64,000 nt of DNA from Victivallis sp. Marseille-Q1083 (GTDB lineage: Bacteria > Verrucomicrobiota > Lentisphaeria > Victivallales > Victivallaceae), in the NCBI RefSeq assembly GCF_903645315.1, contig NZ_CAHJXL010000001.1:2534501-2598500 (forward strand), given 5' to 3'. The stretch's first letter is position 1. Every line of letters starts with the position of its first letter. The position numbers and the translations under genes are program-made. Shown here piece by piece: positions 16,149-26,959 of the stretch. The notes under the pieces are model-generated. The model made no database searches and was not told where the DNA came from. It saw only the letters and a list, made by a program, of their open reading frames with translations.

Positions 16149-17360
16149 ATGAAAAAAAAACGCCGTTTGTATATGACCGATTACGGCTTGGTGCCGACCC
16201 GGCGGATCGATCAATGTGCGATCCTGTGCGAAGACGAACGAATCCTGTCGATCGGCTCCCGTTCCGCTTTTGTCCTGGAGCCGAAGCTGGAAATCTTTGA
16301 ATTGCCGAATGCTTATGTGACGCCCGGTTTCGTCGATACCCATATTCACGGCGCCGGCGGTTTCGACTCCTCCTCGGCTTTTCTGCCGGACGCGTCGATC
16401 GAACTGATGAGCCGGATTCTGGTGGAACGCGGTGTGACCACGTTCGTGCCGACGGTGGTCAGCGCGCCGCGGGAAGAGATGCTGCGCAATCTGTCGGCGC
16501 TGGCCGATATGCTCGACCGGCCGATGGCCGGCGCCGAAGCGGTCGGCATCCATATCGAGGGGCCGTTTCTGAACCTGGCCAAGCGCGGCGCCCAGATCGA
16601 GGCGTGTTTGCGCCCGATCGATCTGGGATATGCCCGCGAGCTGCTGGCGGCGGCGCGCGGCAAGGTGAAGCGGATGACCTTCGCGCCGGAATTGCCGGGC
16701 GGCGTCGAATTGACCGAATTGCTGTGCGCCGAGCACGTGGCCCCATCGATGGGACACAGCCTGGCCGATGAAGCGGCGACCCTGCGGGCGATCGATGCCG
16801 GCGCCTGCTACTGCACCCATCTGTTCAACGGCATGCCGCCGCTGCAGCAGCGGACGATCACGCTGACGTCGATCGCCTTGACCGATTCGCGGGTGACGGT
16901 GGAAATGATCATCGACGGCCGCCATATCCATCCCCGGATGGTCGACCTGGCCTGCCGCTGCAAACCGTCCGACAAAGTGGTCGGCATCAGCGACGCGACG
17001 ATGGCGGCCGGCATGGCCAACGGCGAATACCGGCTGGGGCCGTCGCTGATCAAAGTGGAGGACGGTTATTCCCATACCGGCGACGGGTTGCTGGCCGGGA
17101 CGACGACGCTGCTGGACACCGGCTGGCACAGCCTGATGAGTTACAGCCATATGTCCGAGACGTATGCCGCCAGCGCCGTCAGCCGCAACGCGGCGCTGTC
17201 GCTCGGCTTGACCGACCGTGGCGAGCTGCTGCCGGGCAAACTGGCGGATCTGGCTTTTTTCGAACACGGCACCAACCGCCCGCTGCTGACGGTGCGGCGC
17301 GGTGAAATCGTCTACAAAGTCGAAGGCGCTTATCGGTTCCAGCCGGCGAATCCGGCTTGA
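16149..17360 (+). CDS. nagA: N-acetylglucosamine-6-phosphate deacetylase
   Basis: 403 residues, full length for the family. It belongs to the amidohydrolase superfamily: VTPGFVDTHIHGAGGFD (metal-binding HxH, about 57-66), the signature GIHIEGPFL with the catalytic-site Glu, MGHS, THLFNGM, the metal-ligand Asp in GISDATMAAG, and DGLLAG. It removes the acetyl group from GlcNAc-6-phosphate, giving glucosamine-6-phosphate for glycolysis or cell wall recycling. nagB is not next to it. The open N-terminus (KKKRRLYM) is short and basic. The following methyltransferase gene starts 36 bases downstream and may be cotranscribed. Confidence 0.92.
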   Translation: MKKKRRLYMTDYGLVPTRRIDQCAILCEDERILSIGSRSAFVLEPKLEIFELPNAYVTPGFVDTHIHGAGGFDSSSAFLPDASIELMSRILVERGVTTFVPTVVSAPREEMLRNLSALADMLDRPMAGAEAVGIHIEGPFLNLAKRGAQIEACLRPIDLGYARELLAAARGKVKRMTFAPELPGGVELTELLCAEHVAPSMGHSLADEAATLRAIDAGACYCTHLFNGMPPLQQRTITLTSIALTDSRVTVEMIIDGRHIHPRMVDLACRCKPSDKVVGISDATMAAGMANGEYRLGPSLIKVEDGYSHTGDGLLAGTTTLLDTGWHSLMSYSHMSETYAASAVSRNAALSLGLTDRGELLPGKLADLAFFEHGTNRPLLTVRRGEIVYKVEGAYRFQPANPA

Positions 17361-17396
17361 GCGAGAGCTTCAATTGTCACTTTTTGAAAGAATTTT

Positions 17397-18260
17397 ATGC
17401 ATTATCAATTGCTCGATACCGGCAACCGGCAGAAGCTGGAACAGGCCGGTCCTTATCGTTTGATCCGGCCGGCCTTGAATGCTTTCTGGGCGCCGTCGCT
17501 GCCGGATTCGGAGTGGAAAAAAGCCGATGCCGTTTACAGGCGCGACAGTTCCGGCGGCGGCGCCTGGCAGTACCGGAACCGGCTGCCGGAACAGTGGTCG
17601 CTGGAATGGGGCACCTATACCCTGACCGTCAAGCCGACCGGTTTCGGGCACTTGGGGTTTTTCGCCGAACAGTATGCCAACTGGGCGTGGTTCCGGCAGC
17701 TCATTCCGACGATGGGCGACGCAGTCAGGACGTTGAATCTTTTCGGCTATTCCGGCGTCGGTTCGATGGCGATGGCGGAAGCCGGCGCCAGGGTGACGCA
17801 CCTGGACGCGGCCCGCGGCATGATCGAGTGGGGGCAGGAAAATCAGCGGAGCAATCCGCAGGTGCCGGATGCCATCCGCTGGATCGTCGATGATGTCAAC
17901 AAATTTTGCGCCCGGGAATTGCGGCGCGGCGTCAAATACAACGGCATTGCACTGGACCCGCCGACGTTCGGCCGCGGCAGCAAAGGACAGGTATGGAAAA
18001 TCGAGGAGGATATCCGGAAGCTGCTTGAAATGTGCCGGGAGCTGCTGGATCTGGAACGACCGTATTTCATCGTGCTGAGCAGCCATTCGCCGGGCTTTTC
18101 CCCGCTGGTGATGGGACGGCTGCTGCAGGAGATCCTGCCGGATGGCGTGGTGGAGAATCGTGAAATGAGCATTCCGGAAAGTACCGGCAAGGTGTTGCCG
18201 GCCGGCATGGCTTCCCGGCTTGTCGGCGGGAAAAAGATGGCCTTTTCGTTGCAAAATTGA
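17397..18260 (+). CDS. Class I SAM-dependent methyltransferase, RlmI/RlmK-like
   Basis: 287 residues. The SAM-binding motif is RTLNLFGYSGVGSMAMAEAGA (key part LNLFGYSGVGSM, about 113-124), with motif II VTHLDAARG and the catalytic-type motif LDPPTFGRGSKG (about 182-193). The LDPPxFxxG form is typical of the 23S rRNA methyltransferase group around RlmI and RlmK. The upstream part (WGTYTLTVKPTGFGHLGFFAEQ, key part FGHLGFFAEQ) is the conserved lead-in strand. The enzyme probably modifies rRNA; the target base cannot be fixed from the sequence. It follows nagA by 36 bases. Confidence 0.85.
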   Translation: MHYQLLDTGNRQKLEQAGPYRLIRPALNAFWAPSLPDSEWKKADAVYRRDSSGGGAWQYRNRLPEQWSLEWGTYTLTVKPTGFGHLGFFAEQYANWAWFRQLIPTMGDAVRTLNLFGYSGVGSMAMAEAGARVTHLDAARGMIEWGQENQRSNPQVPDAIRWIVDDVNKFCARELRRGVKYNGIALDPPTFGRGSKGQVWKIEEDIRKLLEMCRELLDLERPYFIVLSSHSPGFSPLVMGRLLQEILPDGVVENREMSIPESTGKVLPAGMASRLVGGKKMAFSLQN

Positions 18261-18575
18261 TGTCATGGGCCAAGCGGTGTCCGCCCGGCCGGACCGCGTC
18301 CGGGGACTGTCCGCGACGCGGCAGCAAAATACCGGCGGCTCCGGTTTTATCGGAGTGACCGACGCTTTCTCTATCTTGAAGGGAAGCGCGGTTTCATAAG
18401 ACTTTTCAGCACCAGTGGTTTTTTATGCAAAGGAACGAATTCGCAGCCGCAATCGGGTTGTAGAAAGGGAGCGCCGGAGGTTCCGGCGCTTCCCGAAAAC
18501 GGCATCGCCCGCTGGATACGGACCGGCCGGCGGATTCTGACAGGCCGCATCCGGGAGGTTCGCTTTCTTAGATTT
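18261..18575. other. Intergenic region between convergent genes with two hairpins
   Basis: No gene is seen. CCGCGTC (18294-18300) can pair with GACGCGG (near 18315-18321). A stronger hairpin is GGGAGCGCCGG (18467-18477) with CCGGCGCTTCCC (18483-18494), with one bulge and a 5-base loop; on the minus strand it is followed by TTTCT. It probably ends the minus-strand ADP-ribosylglycohydrolase transcript and perhaps the plus-strand one. Confidence 0.5.
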
Positions 18576-20012
18576 TTAGTCGAAGGCGTCTGTGAGCCAT
18601 TGCTTGGTGGCGACATCGCCGATGCCCATGACCCATTCCAGTTCCTCCATGCCCGCCAGCGGCGACAGGACGATTTTCAACTCATATTCGCCGGGAAGCA
18701 ATTTCCGGTCGAGCCATTGGTTGAGCGGCGCCCGGTGGAAGGACGGCACCATGGCGCCGCCGTCCCGTCCGAATATGAATTCATCGTCCAGATAAACCCG
18801 GGAAATGGCCGAAGAGTTGACCATCAGCCGATAATTGTCGCTCCGCCGAATCTTGAATTGGCGCCGGACGATGACTTGATAATCCGGCGTCAGCCCGGTT
18901 GCCGGATAACGGCACCACAGCCCGGGAAATTCCATCGGCTGATAATGGGGCGTCAAACCGTTTTTCTTGTTGCCGAGGTTGACGACGGCGATTTCAACTT
19001 TGTTGGCCAGTTTCGGCCACTCCGGTTCCGGGTCGGCGCTGGCGGCATCCCGCAGGCGGATCCGTTTGCGCAACCGGTTGATCATGGCGCAAAAATCATC
19101 GAGCGTGGCCGGCGGCGTGATTCCGACGATGCCGTCGTTGAGCACCAGTTTGTTGCCGATCGGTTTCAGCCATTCCGCCCCGATGGCGTTCGGGTTCCGC
19201 AGGCCGAGGATGGCGCCAACGCTGGCCGCCGTGCAATCGGTGTCCTGCCCCATGTTGGCGGCCAGACAGATGCTGCGGCTGAAATCGCCTTTGCCGAGCA
19301 GCAGGCCGGCGACAATGAATGGCAGGTTCATGACTACCGAGGTAAAGTTTTCACAGTAATACGTTTCCATGATCTGCCGGCGGATGACGGCCGGATCCTC
19401 ACTCCGGGCGCACCAGTTGCAGGTGTCGGTCAAAGCGCGGTGCAGCACGGAAGTTGCCGGAATGTAATGCAGTGCGGAAGTGACCAGGCTGTCAAGATCG
19501 GATTCGAGGAAAGCCATGCTTTCCAGCGCCGCCAGATAGATTTCCGCCCACAAACCGTCGCCGTCGTGGTCGACGCAGGCGTCCTCGTAGGCGAATTTGG
19601 CCGCCAGTTCCGGATTGCCCGGCGCCAGCGAAGCCCACAGTTCACTGCGGATGGCCGCACCGAGGCCGTCGATGAAAAAGTTGTCGTAGCGGCCGGAATG
19701 GGGCGGGCGGATGCCGCGCCGGAGATTGCGGATGGCCATGCCGTATTCGTCCCAGGGGAAATTGACGTTGGCCAGCCAGCCGTCGGCCAGCGTTTGCCGG
19801 TCCACCACCGGCGTTTCCATCCGGTCGAGCAGACAGGCCCATAACACCTGCAAATCGATGTCGTCGTTCGGGACCATGTCGGTCGGCACCGGGTCGTAAA
19901 AGGTCAGGCGCAGCGGTCCGGACAAGCCTTCATAAGGCTGTCCCAGCGTGCCGCCGACCGCTTTTCCGAACCAGCAGCCGCGCAGCTTTCGCAAGTAAAG
20001 TTGTTCGTCCAT
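18576..20012 (-). CDS. ADP-ribosylglycohydrolase-family protein with extra C-terminal domain
   Basis: 478 residues. The N-terminal ~320 residues follow the ADP-ribosylglycohydrolase (DraG-like) family: GCWFGKAVGGTLGQPYEG near the start, a first metal-binding block NDDIDLQVLW (about 49-58) in place of the usual TDDT type, DGLGAAIRSE, ANMGQDTDC with the second metal site, and AASVGAILG. A further ~150 residues form a beta-rich C-terminal domain of unknown role. The family removes ADP-ribose from proteins or acts on related nucleosides; the altered first block makes substrate prediction unsafe. AAAGGAA precedes the ATG. serS lies 77 bases upstream on the same strand. Confidence 0.82.
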   Translation of the reverse strand: MDEQLYLRKLRGCWFGKAVGGTLGQPYEGLSGPLRLTFYDPVPTDMVPNDDIDLQVLWACLLDRMETPVVDRQTLADGWLANVNFPWDEYGMAIRNLRRGIRPPHSGRYDNFFIDGLGAAIRSELWASLAPGNPELAAKFAYEDACVDHDGDGLWAEIYLAALESMAFLESDLDSLVTSALHYIPATSVLHRALTDTCNWCARSEDPAVIRRQIMETYYCENFTSVVMNLPFIVAGLLLGKGDFSRSICLAANMGQDTDCTAASVGAILGLRNPNAIGAEWLKPIGNKLVLNDGIVGITPPATLDDFCAMINRLRKRIRLRDAASADPEPEWPKLANKVEIAVVNLGNKKNGLTPHYQPMEFPGLWCRYPATGLTPDYQVIVRRQFKIRRSDNYRLMVNSSAISRVYLDDEFIFGRDGGAMVPSFHRAPLNQWLDRKLLPGEYELKIVLSPLAGMEELEWVMGIGDVATKQWLTDAFD

Positions 20013-20089
20013 GAGGTTCCTTTCAAGGTTCTTGGAAAAATAATTACTCCGGAACAACCGTTTGAACGGCTGCTCCGGAACGGATTCCT

Positions 20090-21337
20090 TTATCTGGCCG
20101 GTTCGATCCGGTCGAAGCCGACCAGCGGCCGCAGCACTTCCGGCACGAGGACCGAGCCGTCCGGCTGCTGGTTGTTTTCCAGGATGGCGATCAACGCCCG
20201 GTCGGTCATCGCGGTGGCGCTGATGGTATGGACGAAATCGCGCTTGCCGTCGCTGTCCTTGTAACGGATGTTCAGCCGGCGGCTCTGGAAGTCGGTCAGG
20301 TTGGTGTTGCTGGTCACTTCGCGGTAGGTGCCGAAACCGGCGAACCAGGCTTCGATGTCGTATTTTTTGTATCCGGGCGCGCCGAGGTCGCCGACGCAGA
20401 CGTTGACGACATGATACGGCAGTCCGAGCTGCTGGAGCAGATATTCCTCGTTGGCCAGGCAGAATTCGTGATATTTGACCGAATCTTCCGGCTTGCAGAA
20501 AATGATCTGCTCGACTTTGTGGAACTGGTGCACCCGGAAAATTCCGCGGCTGGCTTTGCCGTAACTGCCGGATTCGGTTCGGAAGCAGGGTGAAAAGGCG
20601 GTGTAGCACAACGGCAGTTTGCCGCCGTCGAGCACCTCGTCGGCATGATAACCGACCAGCGTCTGCTCCGAAGTGCCGATCAACGCCAGGTCTTCTTTTT
20701 CCAGTTTGTAGGTCTGGTCGGCGAAAAATGGCAGATACCCGGTGCCGAACAGCGTTTTTTCCTTGGCGGCGCACGGCGTCATGAAAAGCGTGAAACCGCG
20801 GTTGATCAATTCGCGCTGCGTCCAGAAGAACAGCGCCTGCGCCAGTTGGGCGCCTTTGCCTTTCCAGTAATAGAAGCCGGACTGCGCCACCTTGGCGCCG
20901 CGCTGGGTGTCGATGATGTCCAGCAGTTCGCCGAGTTCCTGGTGATCGCGCACTTTGAAGTCGAAGCTCGGAATGACGCCGACTTTGCGCAATTCGACGT
21001 TGTCGGCGTCGTCTCTGCCGTCCGGCACATCGCCGGCGAGCAGGTTCGGCAACCAGGAAAGCTGTTCGTTGATCTTGCTCTGGAGCGCATCCAATTCCGG
21101 TTCCGCCGCCGCCAGTTTTTCCTTGAGCTCTTTCACCTGGTCGCGGGCTGCCGGGTTGTCGCGGCACTCCTTGCTCAGCGCGTTCCGCTCCGCCCGCATC
21201 GTTTCGACTTTCGTGGTCAGTTCGCGATATTGTCTGTCCAACGCGGCGAGCGCATCGATATCGACGTTGCAGCCGCGCCGCGCGGCATTGGCTTTGACCA
21301 GTTCGATGTTGTCGCGGATCAATTTGATATCAATCAT
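20090..21337 (-). CDS. serS: Seryl-tRNA synthetase
   Basis: 415 residues, normal length. The N-terminal coiled-coil arm that holds tRNA-Ser spans about residues 27-100 (LDRQYRELTTKVETMRAERN and onward). The class II catalytic core follows, with motif 2 around PCFRTESGSYGKASRGIFRVHQF (key part FRTESGSYGK) and motif 3 near HTISATAMTDRALIAILEN (about 376-394). It charges tRNA-Ser with serine in the cytoplasm. It is 20 bases downstream of the rpiB-glyA fusion on the same strand; GlyA makes or uses serine, so the pairing is metabolically sensible. Confidence 0.95.
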   Translation of the reverse strand: MIDIKLIRDNIELVKANAARRGCNVDIDALAALDRQYRELTTKVETMRAERNALSKECRDNPAARDQVKELKEKLAAAEPELDALQSKINEQLSWLPNLLAGDVPDGRDDADNVELRKVGVIPSFDFKVRDHQELGELLDIIDTQRGAKVAQSGFYYWKGKGAQLAQALFFWTQRELINRGFTLFMTPCAAKEKTLFGTGYLPFFADQTYKLEKEDLALIGTSEQTLVGYHADEVLDGGKLPLCYTAFSPCFRTESGSYGKASRGIFRVHQFHKVEQIIFCKPEDSVKYHEFCLANEEYLLQQLGLPYHVVNVCVGDLGAPGYKKYDIEAWFAGFGTYREVTSNTNLTDFQSRRLNIRYKDSDGKRDFVHTISATAMTDRALIAILENNQQPDGSVLVPEVLRPLVGFDRIEPAR

Positions 21338-21357
21338 TCTACCAGTTCCCTTATTGC

Positions 21358-23076
<1,719 letters not shown>

Positions 23077-23103
23077 CTGATTGTTCCTCCAGTCAATAAT
23101 ATT

Positions 23104-23553
23104 TCAGGTCGAAAATGATACAGTCAGTTGTTCGAATAACGCATCCAGCGCCGGCTGCATTGCCAGAAAGCATTGTTCATAACAGGCGACCGAGCCGCCG
23201 AAGGGGTCCGGAATGTCGCCGTTCGGGAGCAGGGTGCGCACTTTACCGCTGCAGTCCGGCCAGGCGGCCAGCAACGCCGCCCGGTGCGACCGGGTCATCG
23301 TCACCACCCATTCGGCTTCCGCCAGCAGAACTGCGGTCAGGCGGCGGCTGTGGAAACGGCTCAGGTCCAGGGCGCGATTGGCCATCACCGTCAGCGCTTG
23401 AGCGGATGCCGGCGCTCCGTCGGCGGCATACAAGCCGGCGGAGCCGACCCGGATGTCATCGCGCCCGGCGGCGCGGCAGCGGGCGGCAAAATAGGCTTCG
23501 GCCATCGGGCTGCGGCAACTGTTGCCGGTACAGACGAACAGGATGGTTTTCAT
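23104..23553 (-). CDS. Low-molecular-weight protein tyrosine/arginine phosphatase
   Basis: 149 residues. The phosphate loop is at the N-terminus (VCTGNSCRSPMAEA, Cys8 as nucleophile, form CxxxxxRS), and the catalytic Asp lies in DIPDPFGG near residue 116. This is the LMW-PTP fold, whose members dephosphorylate tyrosine or arginine on proteins. The second residue in the loop is T, as in the arginine phosphatase YwlE, a weak hint of arginine specificity. The frame stays open to 23754, but similarity starts at the ATG at 23553. It lies 27 bases upstream of rpiB-glyA and is probably cotranscribed with it. Confidence 0.88.
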   Translation of the reverse strand: MKTILFVCTGNSCRSPMAEAYFAARCRAAGRDDIRVGSAGLYAADGAPASAQALTVMANRALDLSRFHSRRLTAVLLAEAEWVVTMTRSHRAALLAAWPDCSGKVRTLLPNGDIPDPFGGSVACYEQCFLAMQPALDALFEQLTVSFST

Positions 23554-23854
23554 TGCTTCTCTTGACTCTCCCGTTTCGAGGCTTTTTCGTGCCGGAAGGC
23601 GTTGCGGGCGTTCCGGGCGGCGGATGTTTCGTGAAAACATAATATAGCACTGTCGCCGGAGAATGAAAACTTTTGAAATGTTTTTTTGCCGGGATGACCG
23701 CGGGCCGATTTTTAAGTGAGATTTTTGTTGAAAACCGGAAAATCGGCTTTGCACAATGCCGTGGAAGCGTTTATAATATAGATTTATAATTTGAAACGTC
23801 TGTAATATATATCCCGGAAAATTTTTTAAAACAATCTATTATTTATTTTAATTT

Positions 23855-24487
23855 ATGATGGAATCGAAAGCAGAGGATCGCCATATCACCATTTTGACCG
23901 ATGTCTACACCGTGCTGCCGGTGGCGGCGCTGGCGCGCGGCAGACGGCGGGTCGAACTCGATTTGGGGTGCGGCAAAGGTTCATTTACCACCCGGTTGGC
24001 CCAACGGGACGCTGAAACGCTGGTATTGGCGGCGGATGTGATGATCGGCCGCCTGCGCAAGCTGGTGAAACGCAATGAACGGGAACAGGTCGACAACATC
24101 GTGGCGCTGCGGGTGGAAGCCCGGATGCTGCTCGGCATCATGCTGCCGGACCGGTGCCTGGACCGGCTGCACATTCTCTGCCCGGATCCCTGGCCGAAAG
24201 GGCGGCATCGCGGCAACCGTTTGCTGTGTTCCGATTTTTTGACCCAGGTGCACCGGGTGCTGAAAAGCGGCGGCCACTGGCATTTTTCGACGGATGACAT
24301 GAATTACCTGGAGCAGGTGCGGCAGGTGGTGGCGGCTTCCGGTTTGTTCGAGGAACGCCCGGAACAGCTTGCCGCGCTCGCCGATTTGAAAAGCGATTTC
24401 GAGGAACGCTGGGAGTCGGAGGGCAAGACGGTCCATCATCATCTCTGGGTTGGCGTGGAGCCGCCGCCGGTCACGATCGGACATTGA
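23855..24487 (+). CDS. trmB: tRNA (guanine-N7)-methyltransferase
   Basis: 210 residues. SAM-binding motif VELDLGCGKGSFTTRLA (about 31-47) and the TrmB signature ILCPDPWPKGRHRGNRLL (PDPWPKxRHxxxRL, about 109-126). It methylates G46 in the variable loop of tRNAs. The C-terminal SDFEERWESEGKTVHHHLW matches the TrmB pattern TxFExrfxxxG. Two tandem ATGs exist at 23855 and 23858. The upstream 100 bases are AT-rich and shared with the divergent phosphatase gene. It heads a compact group with the next three genes. Confidence 0.92.
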   Translation: MMESKAEDRHITILTDVYTVLPVAALARGRRRVELDLGCGKGSFTTRLAQRDAETLVLAADVMIGRLRKLVKRNEREQVDNIVALRVEARMLLGIMLPDRCLDRLHILCPDPWPKGRHRGNRLLCSDFLTQVHRVLKSGGHWHFSTDDMNYLEQVRQVVAASGLFEERPEQLAALADLKSDFEERWESEGKTVHHHLWVGVEPPPVTIGH

Positions 24488-24490
24488 GCG

Positions 24491-24814
24491 ATGAAAAATA
24501 CTGTTTTCAAATTGGAAGTTTATGTGCCGGCTTCGCATGCGGAGGAGCTTAAAGCGGCTTTGTTCGCGGCCGGCGCCGGCCGGTTGGGCAATTACGACTG
24601 CTGCTGCTGGCAGACCGTCGGCCGGGGGCAGTTCCGTCCATTGGATGGCAGCAATCCGTTTCTCGGCCGGCCCGGCGTGGCCGAATCCGTCGAAGAAGTC
24701 AAGCTGGAATTGTTGATGACTGCCGGGGTGCGGGTGGCGGTGCTGGAGGCGTTGCGTCGCGCCCATCCGTATGAAACGCCGGCATTTTATTGCTGGCCGG
24801 TGGACGTGGAATAA
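24491..24814 (+). CDS. YqfO-family (NIF3 insert-like) protein
   Basis: 107 residues. The pattern (KLEVYVPASHAEELKAALFA, AGRLGNYDCCCWQTVGRGQF, RPLDGSNPFLG, RRAHPYETPAFYCW) is that of the stand-alone YqfO-type domain, a CutA1-like ferredoxin fold otherwise found inserted in NIF3-like proteins. The HPYETPA motif near the C-terminus is diagnostic. Its function is unknown; it is predicted to bind a metal or nucleotide. It starts 3 bases after the trmB stop, so both are cotranscribed. Confidence 0.85.
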   Translation: MKNTVFKLEVYVPASHAEELKAALFAAGAGRLGNYDCCCWQTVGRGQFRPLDGSNPFLGRPGVAESVEEVKLELLMTAGVRVAVLEALRRAHPYETPAFYCWPVDVE

Positions 24815-24834
24815 ACGAATGGAGAGTCGGCGCG

Positions 24835-25485
24835 ATGTTTTTTATTCACAATCTGTTTGACGATCCGTATTATTTTTTCTCTTCTCTGCTGTTGGTGGTA
24901 TTTTCGATCTGTACCCACGAGTTCGTCCATGCCTGGGCGGCGCTGAGGGAGGGGGATACGACTGCGGCGGATGCCGGCCACTTGACCTTCAATCCGTTTG
25001 TCCAGATGGGAGTCTGGTCGCTGATCATGTTTCTGCTGTGCGGAATTGCCTGGGGGCAGGTGCCGGTCAATCCGTCGCGTATGCGGCATGGCCGGCGCAG
25101 CGCGGCCTGGGTGGCTTTGTCCGGGCCGTTGAGCAATTTTGGATTGTTCCTGATTTTTTCGTCGGTCGCGGCGGTTGGCTATTATTTTGAATCCGAAGGG
25201 CTGTGGCAGCTGATGGCCAGGGGCGCGGTGCTCAATGTGATCCTGGCTGTCTTGAATTTGCTGCCGATTCCCGGATTGGACGGCTGGGCCGTCGTCGTCA
25301 ATTATTTTCCCCGGTTGCTGGCGAAAGTCAACAATGAAGTGCTTGCCGGCGTGACCATCGGGTTGGTGCTGCTGCTTTTTATCAAGGGGTTTGTCTGGTT
25401 GGAATACCTGGGCTATTGGGGAACGGGGCTGGCGGTTTGGGGCTGGACCTACGGCATCGACTGGATTGCCCGGTTTTTTTTCTGA
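24835..25485 (+). CDS. Site-2 protease-family membrane metallopeptidase
   Basis: 216 residues with about five or six membrane helices. The zinc site is HEFVHAW (HExxH, about residues 25-31), and the third ligand lies in LNLLPIPGLDGW (LDG motif, about 144-155). GQVPVNPSRMR is the usual loop between the core helices. It is the short type without PDZ or CBS domains, and may cleave a membrane-bound regulator; no partner is evident. The start is the ATG at 24835 with GGAG 10 bases upstream. It follows the YqfO-type gene by 20 bases. Confidence 0.87.
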   Translation: MFFIHNLFDDPYYFFSSLLLVVFSICTHEFVHAWAALREGDTTAADAGHLTFNPFVQMGVWSLIMFLLCGIAWGQVPVNPSRMRHGRRSAAWVALSGPLSNFGLFLIFSSVAAVGYYFESEGLWQLMARGAVLNVILAVLNLLPIPGLDGWAVVVNYFPRLLAKVNNEVLAGVTIGLVLLLFIKGFVWLEYLGYWGTGLAVWGWTYGIDWIARFFF

Positions 25486-25584
25486 AGAATCAGGCATTCG
25501 GTGAAAATAATTCGATACGGGTTGCCGTTTTTTGGTTTGGCGGGAAATGTAAATGTGCGGGAAGGGTTGTTGCAGGAGGAGGCG

Positions 25585-26787
25585 ATGAGCGAAGAACCGG
25601 TTTGGAGTGTCAGTGAAGTCAATGCTGCGGTCAGGGACCTGATTGAGAACAGCCTGATGCCTTTCTGGATTCGGGCGGAAGTCGGCACGTTGACGATTCA
25701 TCGTTCCGGTCACGTCTATTTGACGCTGAAAGACCATGCCTGCCAGTTGCGGGCGGCTTATTTTGGCGGCGCGACACTCTGCCGGTCGATGAATCTGGCC
25801 GTCGGCATGTCGCTGGAGGTGTTCGGCAAATTGACCGTTTATCCGCCGCGCGGCGAGTACCAGTTCACGATCCGGACCTTGCGGCCGGTCGGGCAGGGGG
25901 AGCTGCAGCGTCGTTTCGAGGAGTTGAAGCGGAAGCTGGCGGCGGAAGGTTTGTTCGACGAAGGCCGCAAAAAACCGATTCCGCAGTTGCCGCGCCGGAT
26001 CGGGGTGATCACTTCGGCCGACGGGGCCGCATTGCGGGATTTTTTGCAGATTGTCGAGCGTCGTTTTCCCAATTTGTTCATTCGTATTTACCCGGCGGCG
26101 GTACAGGGTGTCAACGCCGCCGCCGAAGTGGCCGCCGGCATTGCATTTTTCAACCGGACCGCCGGTGCCGACGTTCTGGTGGTGACCCGCGGCGGCGGCA
26201 GCATGGAAGATTTGTGGCCGTTCAATGAAGAACGCCTGGCCCGGGCGGTGGCTGCCAGCCGCATCCCGGTGATCAGTGCGGTCGGCCATGAGATCGACTT
26301 TACGATCTGTGATTTTGCCGCCGATCTGCGGGTGCCGACCCCTTCGGCGGCGGCGGAGCTGGTCATCGGGCGGCGCGAAGAGTTTTTGACCCGGCTGCAA
26401 CGGTTTGAAAAGGATTTGAAACAGGCGCTGCGGTGGTGCTGGCAGCAGGCGCAGCAGCGCCTGAAACGGGCCGAACAAAGTTACGTGTTCCGTGAGCCGG
26501 TACACCTGGTTCAGATCAAAATGCAGCAGGTGGATGAACGGTATGAACGGCTGCAGCGGGTGCTGGGCCGCCGGCTGGAGATGAATCTGCGGCGGCTGAC
26601 GGCGGCGGAAAATCGTCTGGAGGCGATGGACCCGCAAGCGGTGCTGAAACGCGGTTATGCCCTGCTGGAGCATGGAAGCGGCGGATTGATCACCCGGCCG
26701 GAGATGGTGCGTCCGGGGGAAACGGTGCGGGCGCAATTGGCCGATTTCGCTTTGGATATGACGGTGGAGCGCATCATAACGACATAA
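25585..26787 (+). CDS. xseA: Exodeoxyribonuclease VII large subunit
   Basis: 400 residues. An N-terminal OB-fold (WSVSEVNAAVRDLIENSL, then FWIRAEVG and HVYLTLKD) is followed by the XseA core (GVITSADGAALRDFLQI, VQGVNAAAEVAAGI, VVTRGGGSMEDLWPFNEE, AVGHEIDFTICDFAADLR, PTPSAAAEL) and a C-terminal coiled coil (about 280-370) that recruits XseB. It degrades single-stranded DNA. The small subunit gene xseB is not next to it. GGAGGAGG precedes the ATG at 25585; upstream in-frame codons from 25501 are rejected for lack of similarity. Confidence 0.94.
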   Translation: MSEEPVWSVSEVNAAVRDLIENSLMPFWIRAEVGTLTIHRSGHVYLTLKDHACQLRAAYFGGATLCRSMNLAVGMSLEVFGKLTVYPPRGEYQFTIRTLRPVGQGELQRRFEELKRKLAAEGLFDEGRKKPIPQLPRRIGVITSADGAALRDFLQIVERRFPNLFIRIYPAAVQGVNAAAEVAAGIAFFNRTAGADVLVVTRGGGSMEDLWPFNEERLARAVAASRIPVISAVGHEIDFTICDFAADLRVPTPSAAAELVIGRREEFLTRLQRFEKDLKQALRWCWQQAQQRLKRAEQSYVFREPVHLVQIKMQQVDERYERLQRVLGRRLEMNLRRLTAAENRLEAMDPQAVLKRGYALLEHGSGGLITRPEMVRPGETVRAQLADFALDMTVERIITT

Positions 26788-26855
26788 ATTTCTTGCTGAA
26801 AGCGAGAAAAAAAGCAAAAAAAGTTAAAATTTTGATAACCATTACGAAAAACGGC

Positions 26856-26884
26856 TTGTCATTAAGCTCAGGGTTAACTATATT
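26856..26884 (+). promoter_or_regulatory. Sigma-70-type promoter for the two-HTH regulator operon
   Basis: TTGTCA (26856-26861), a 17-base spacer, then TATATT (26879-26884). It lies about 75 bases before the start codon in an AT-rich gap. Confidence 0.65.
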
Positions 26885-26959
26885 AGTTGACAGAAGAACG
26901 CAACTGAGGAGTAAGTTGCGCGAGGGTTAAACAATATTTGCTATGAAGGGTAAATGCTG

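Noticed and set aside
20013-21167. A long minus-strand frame that joins the ADP-ribosylglycohydrolase to a second frame across serS, giving an 863-residue fusion
   Set aside because: The upstream part is a shifted shadow of serS with Arg/Gly-rich, low-complexity residues; the real start is the ATG at 20012 with its own ribosome site.
24787-26817. A 676-codon minus-strand frame opposite the site-2 protease and xseA
   Set aside because: Antisense shadow caused by high GC; rich in His, Arg, Gln and Pro, without motifs, and opposite two well-recognised genes.
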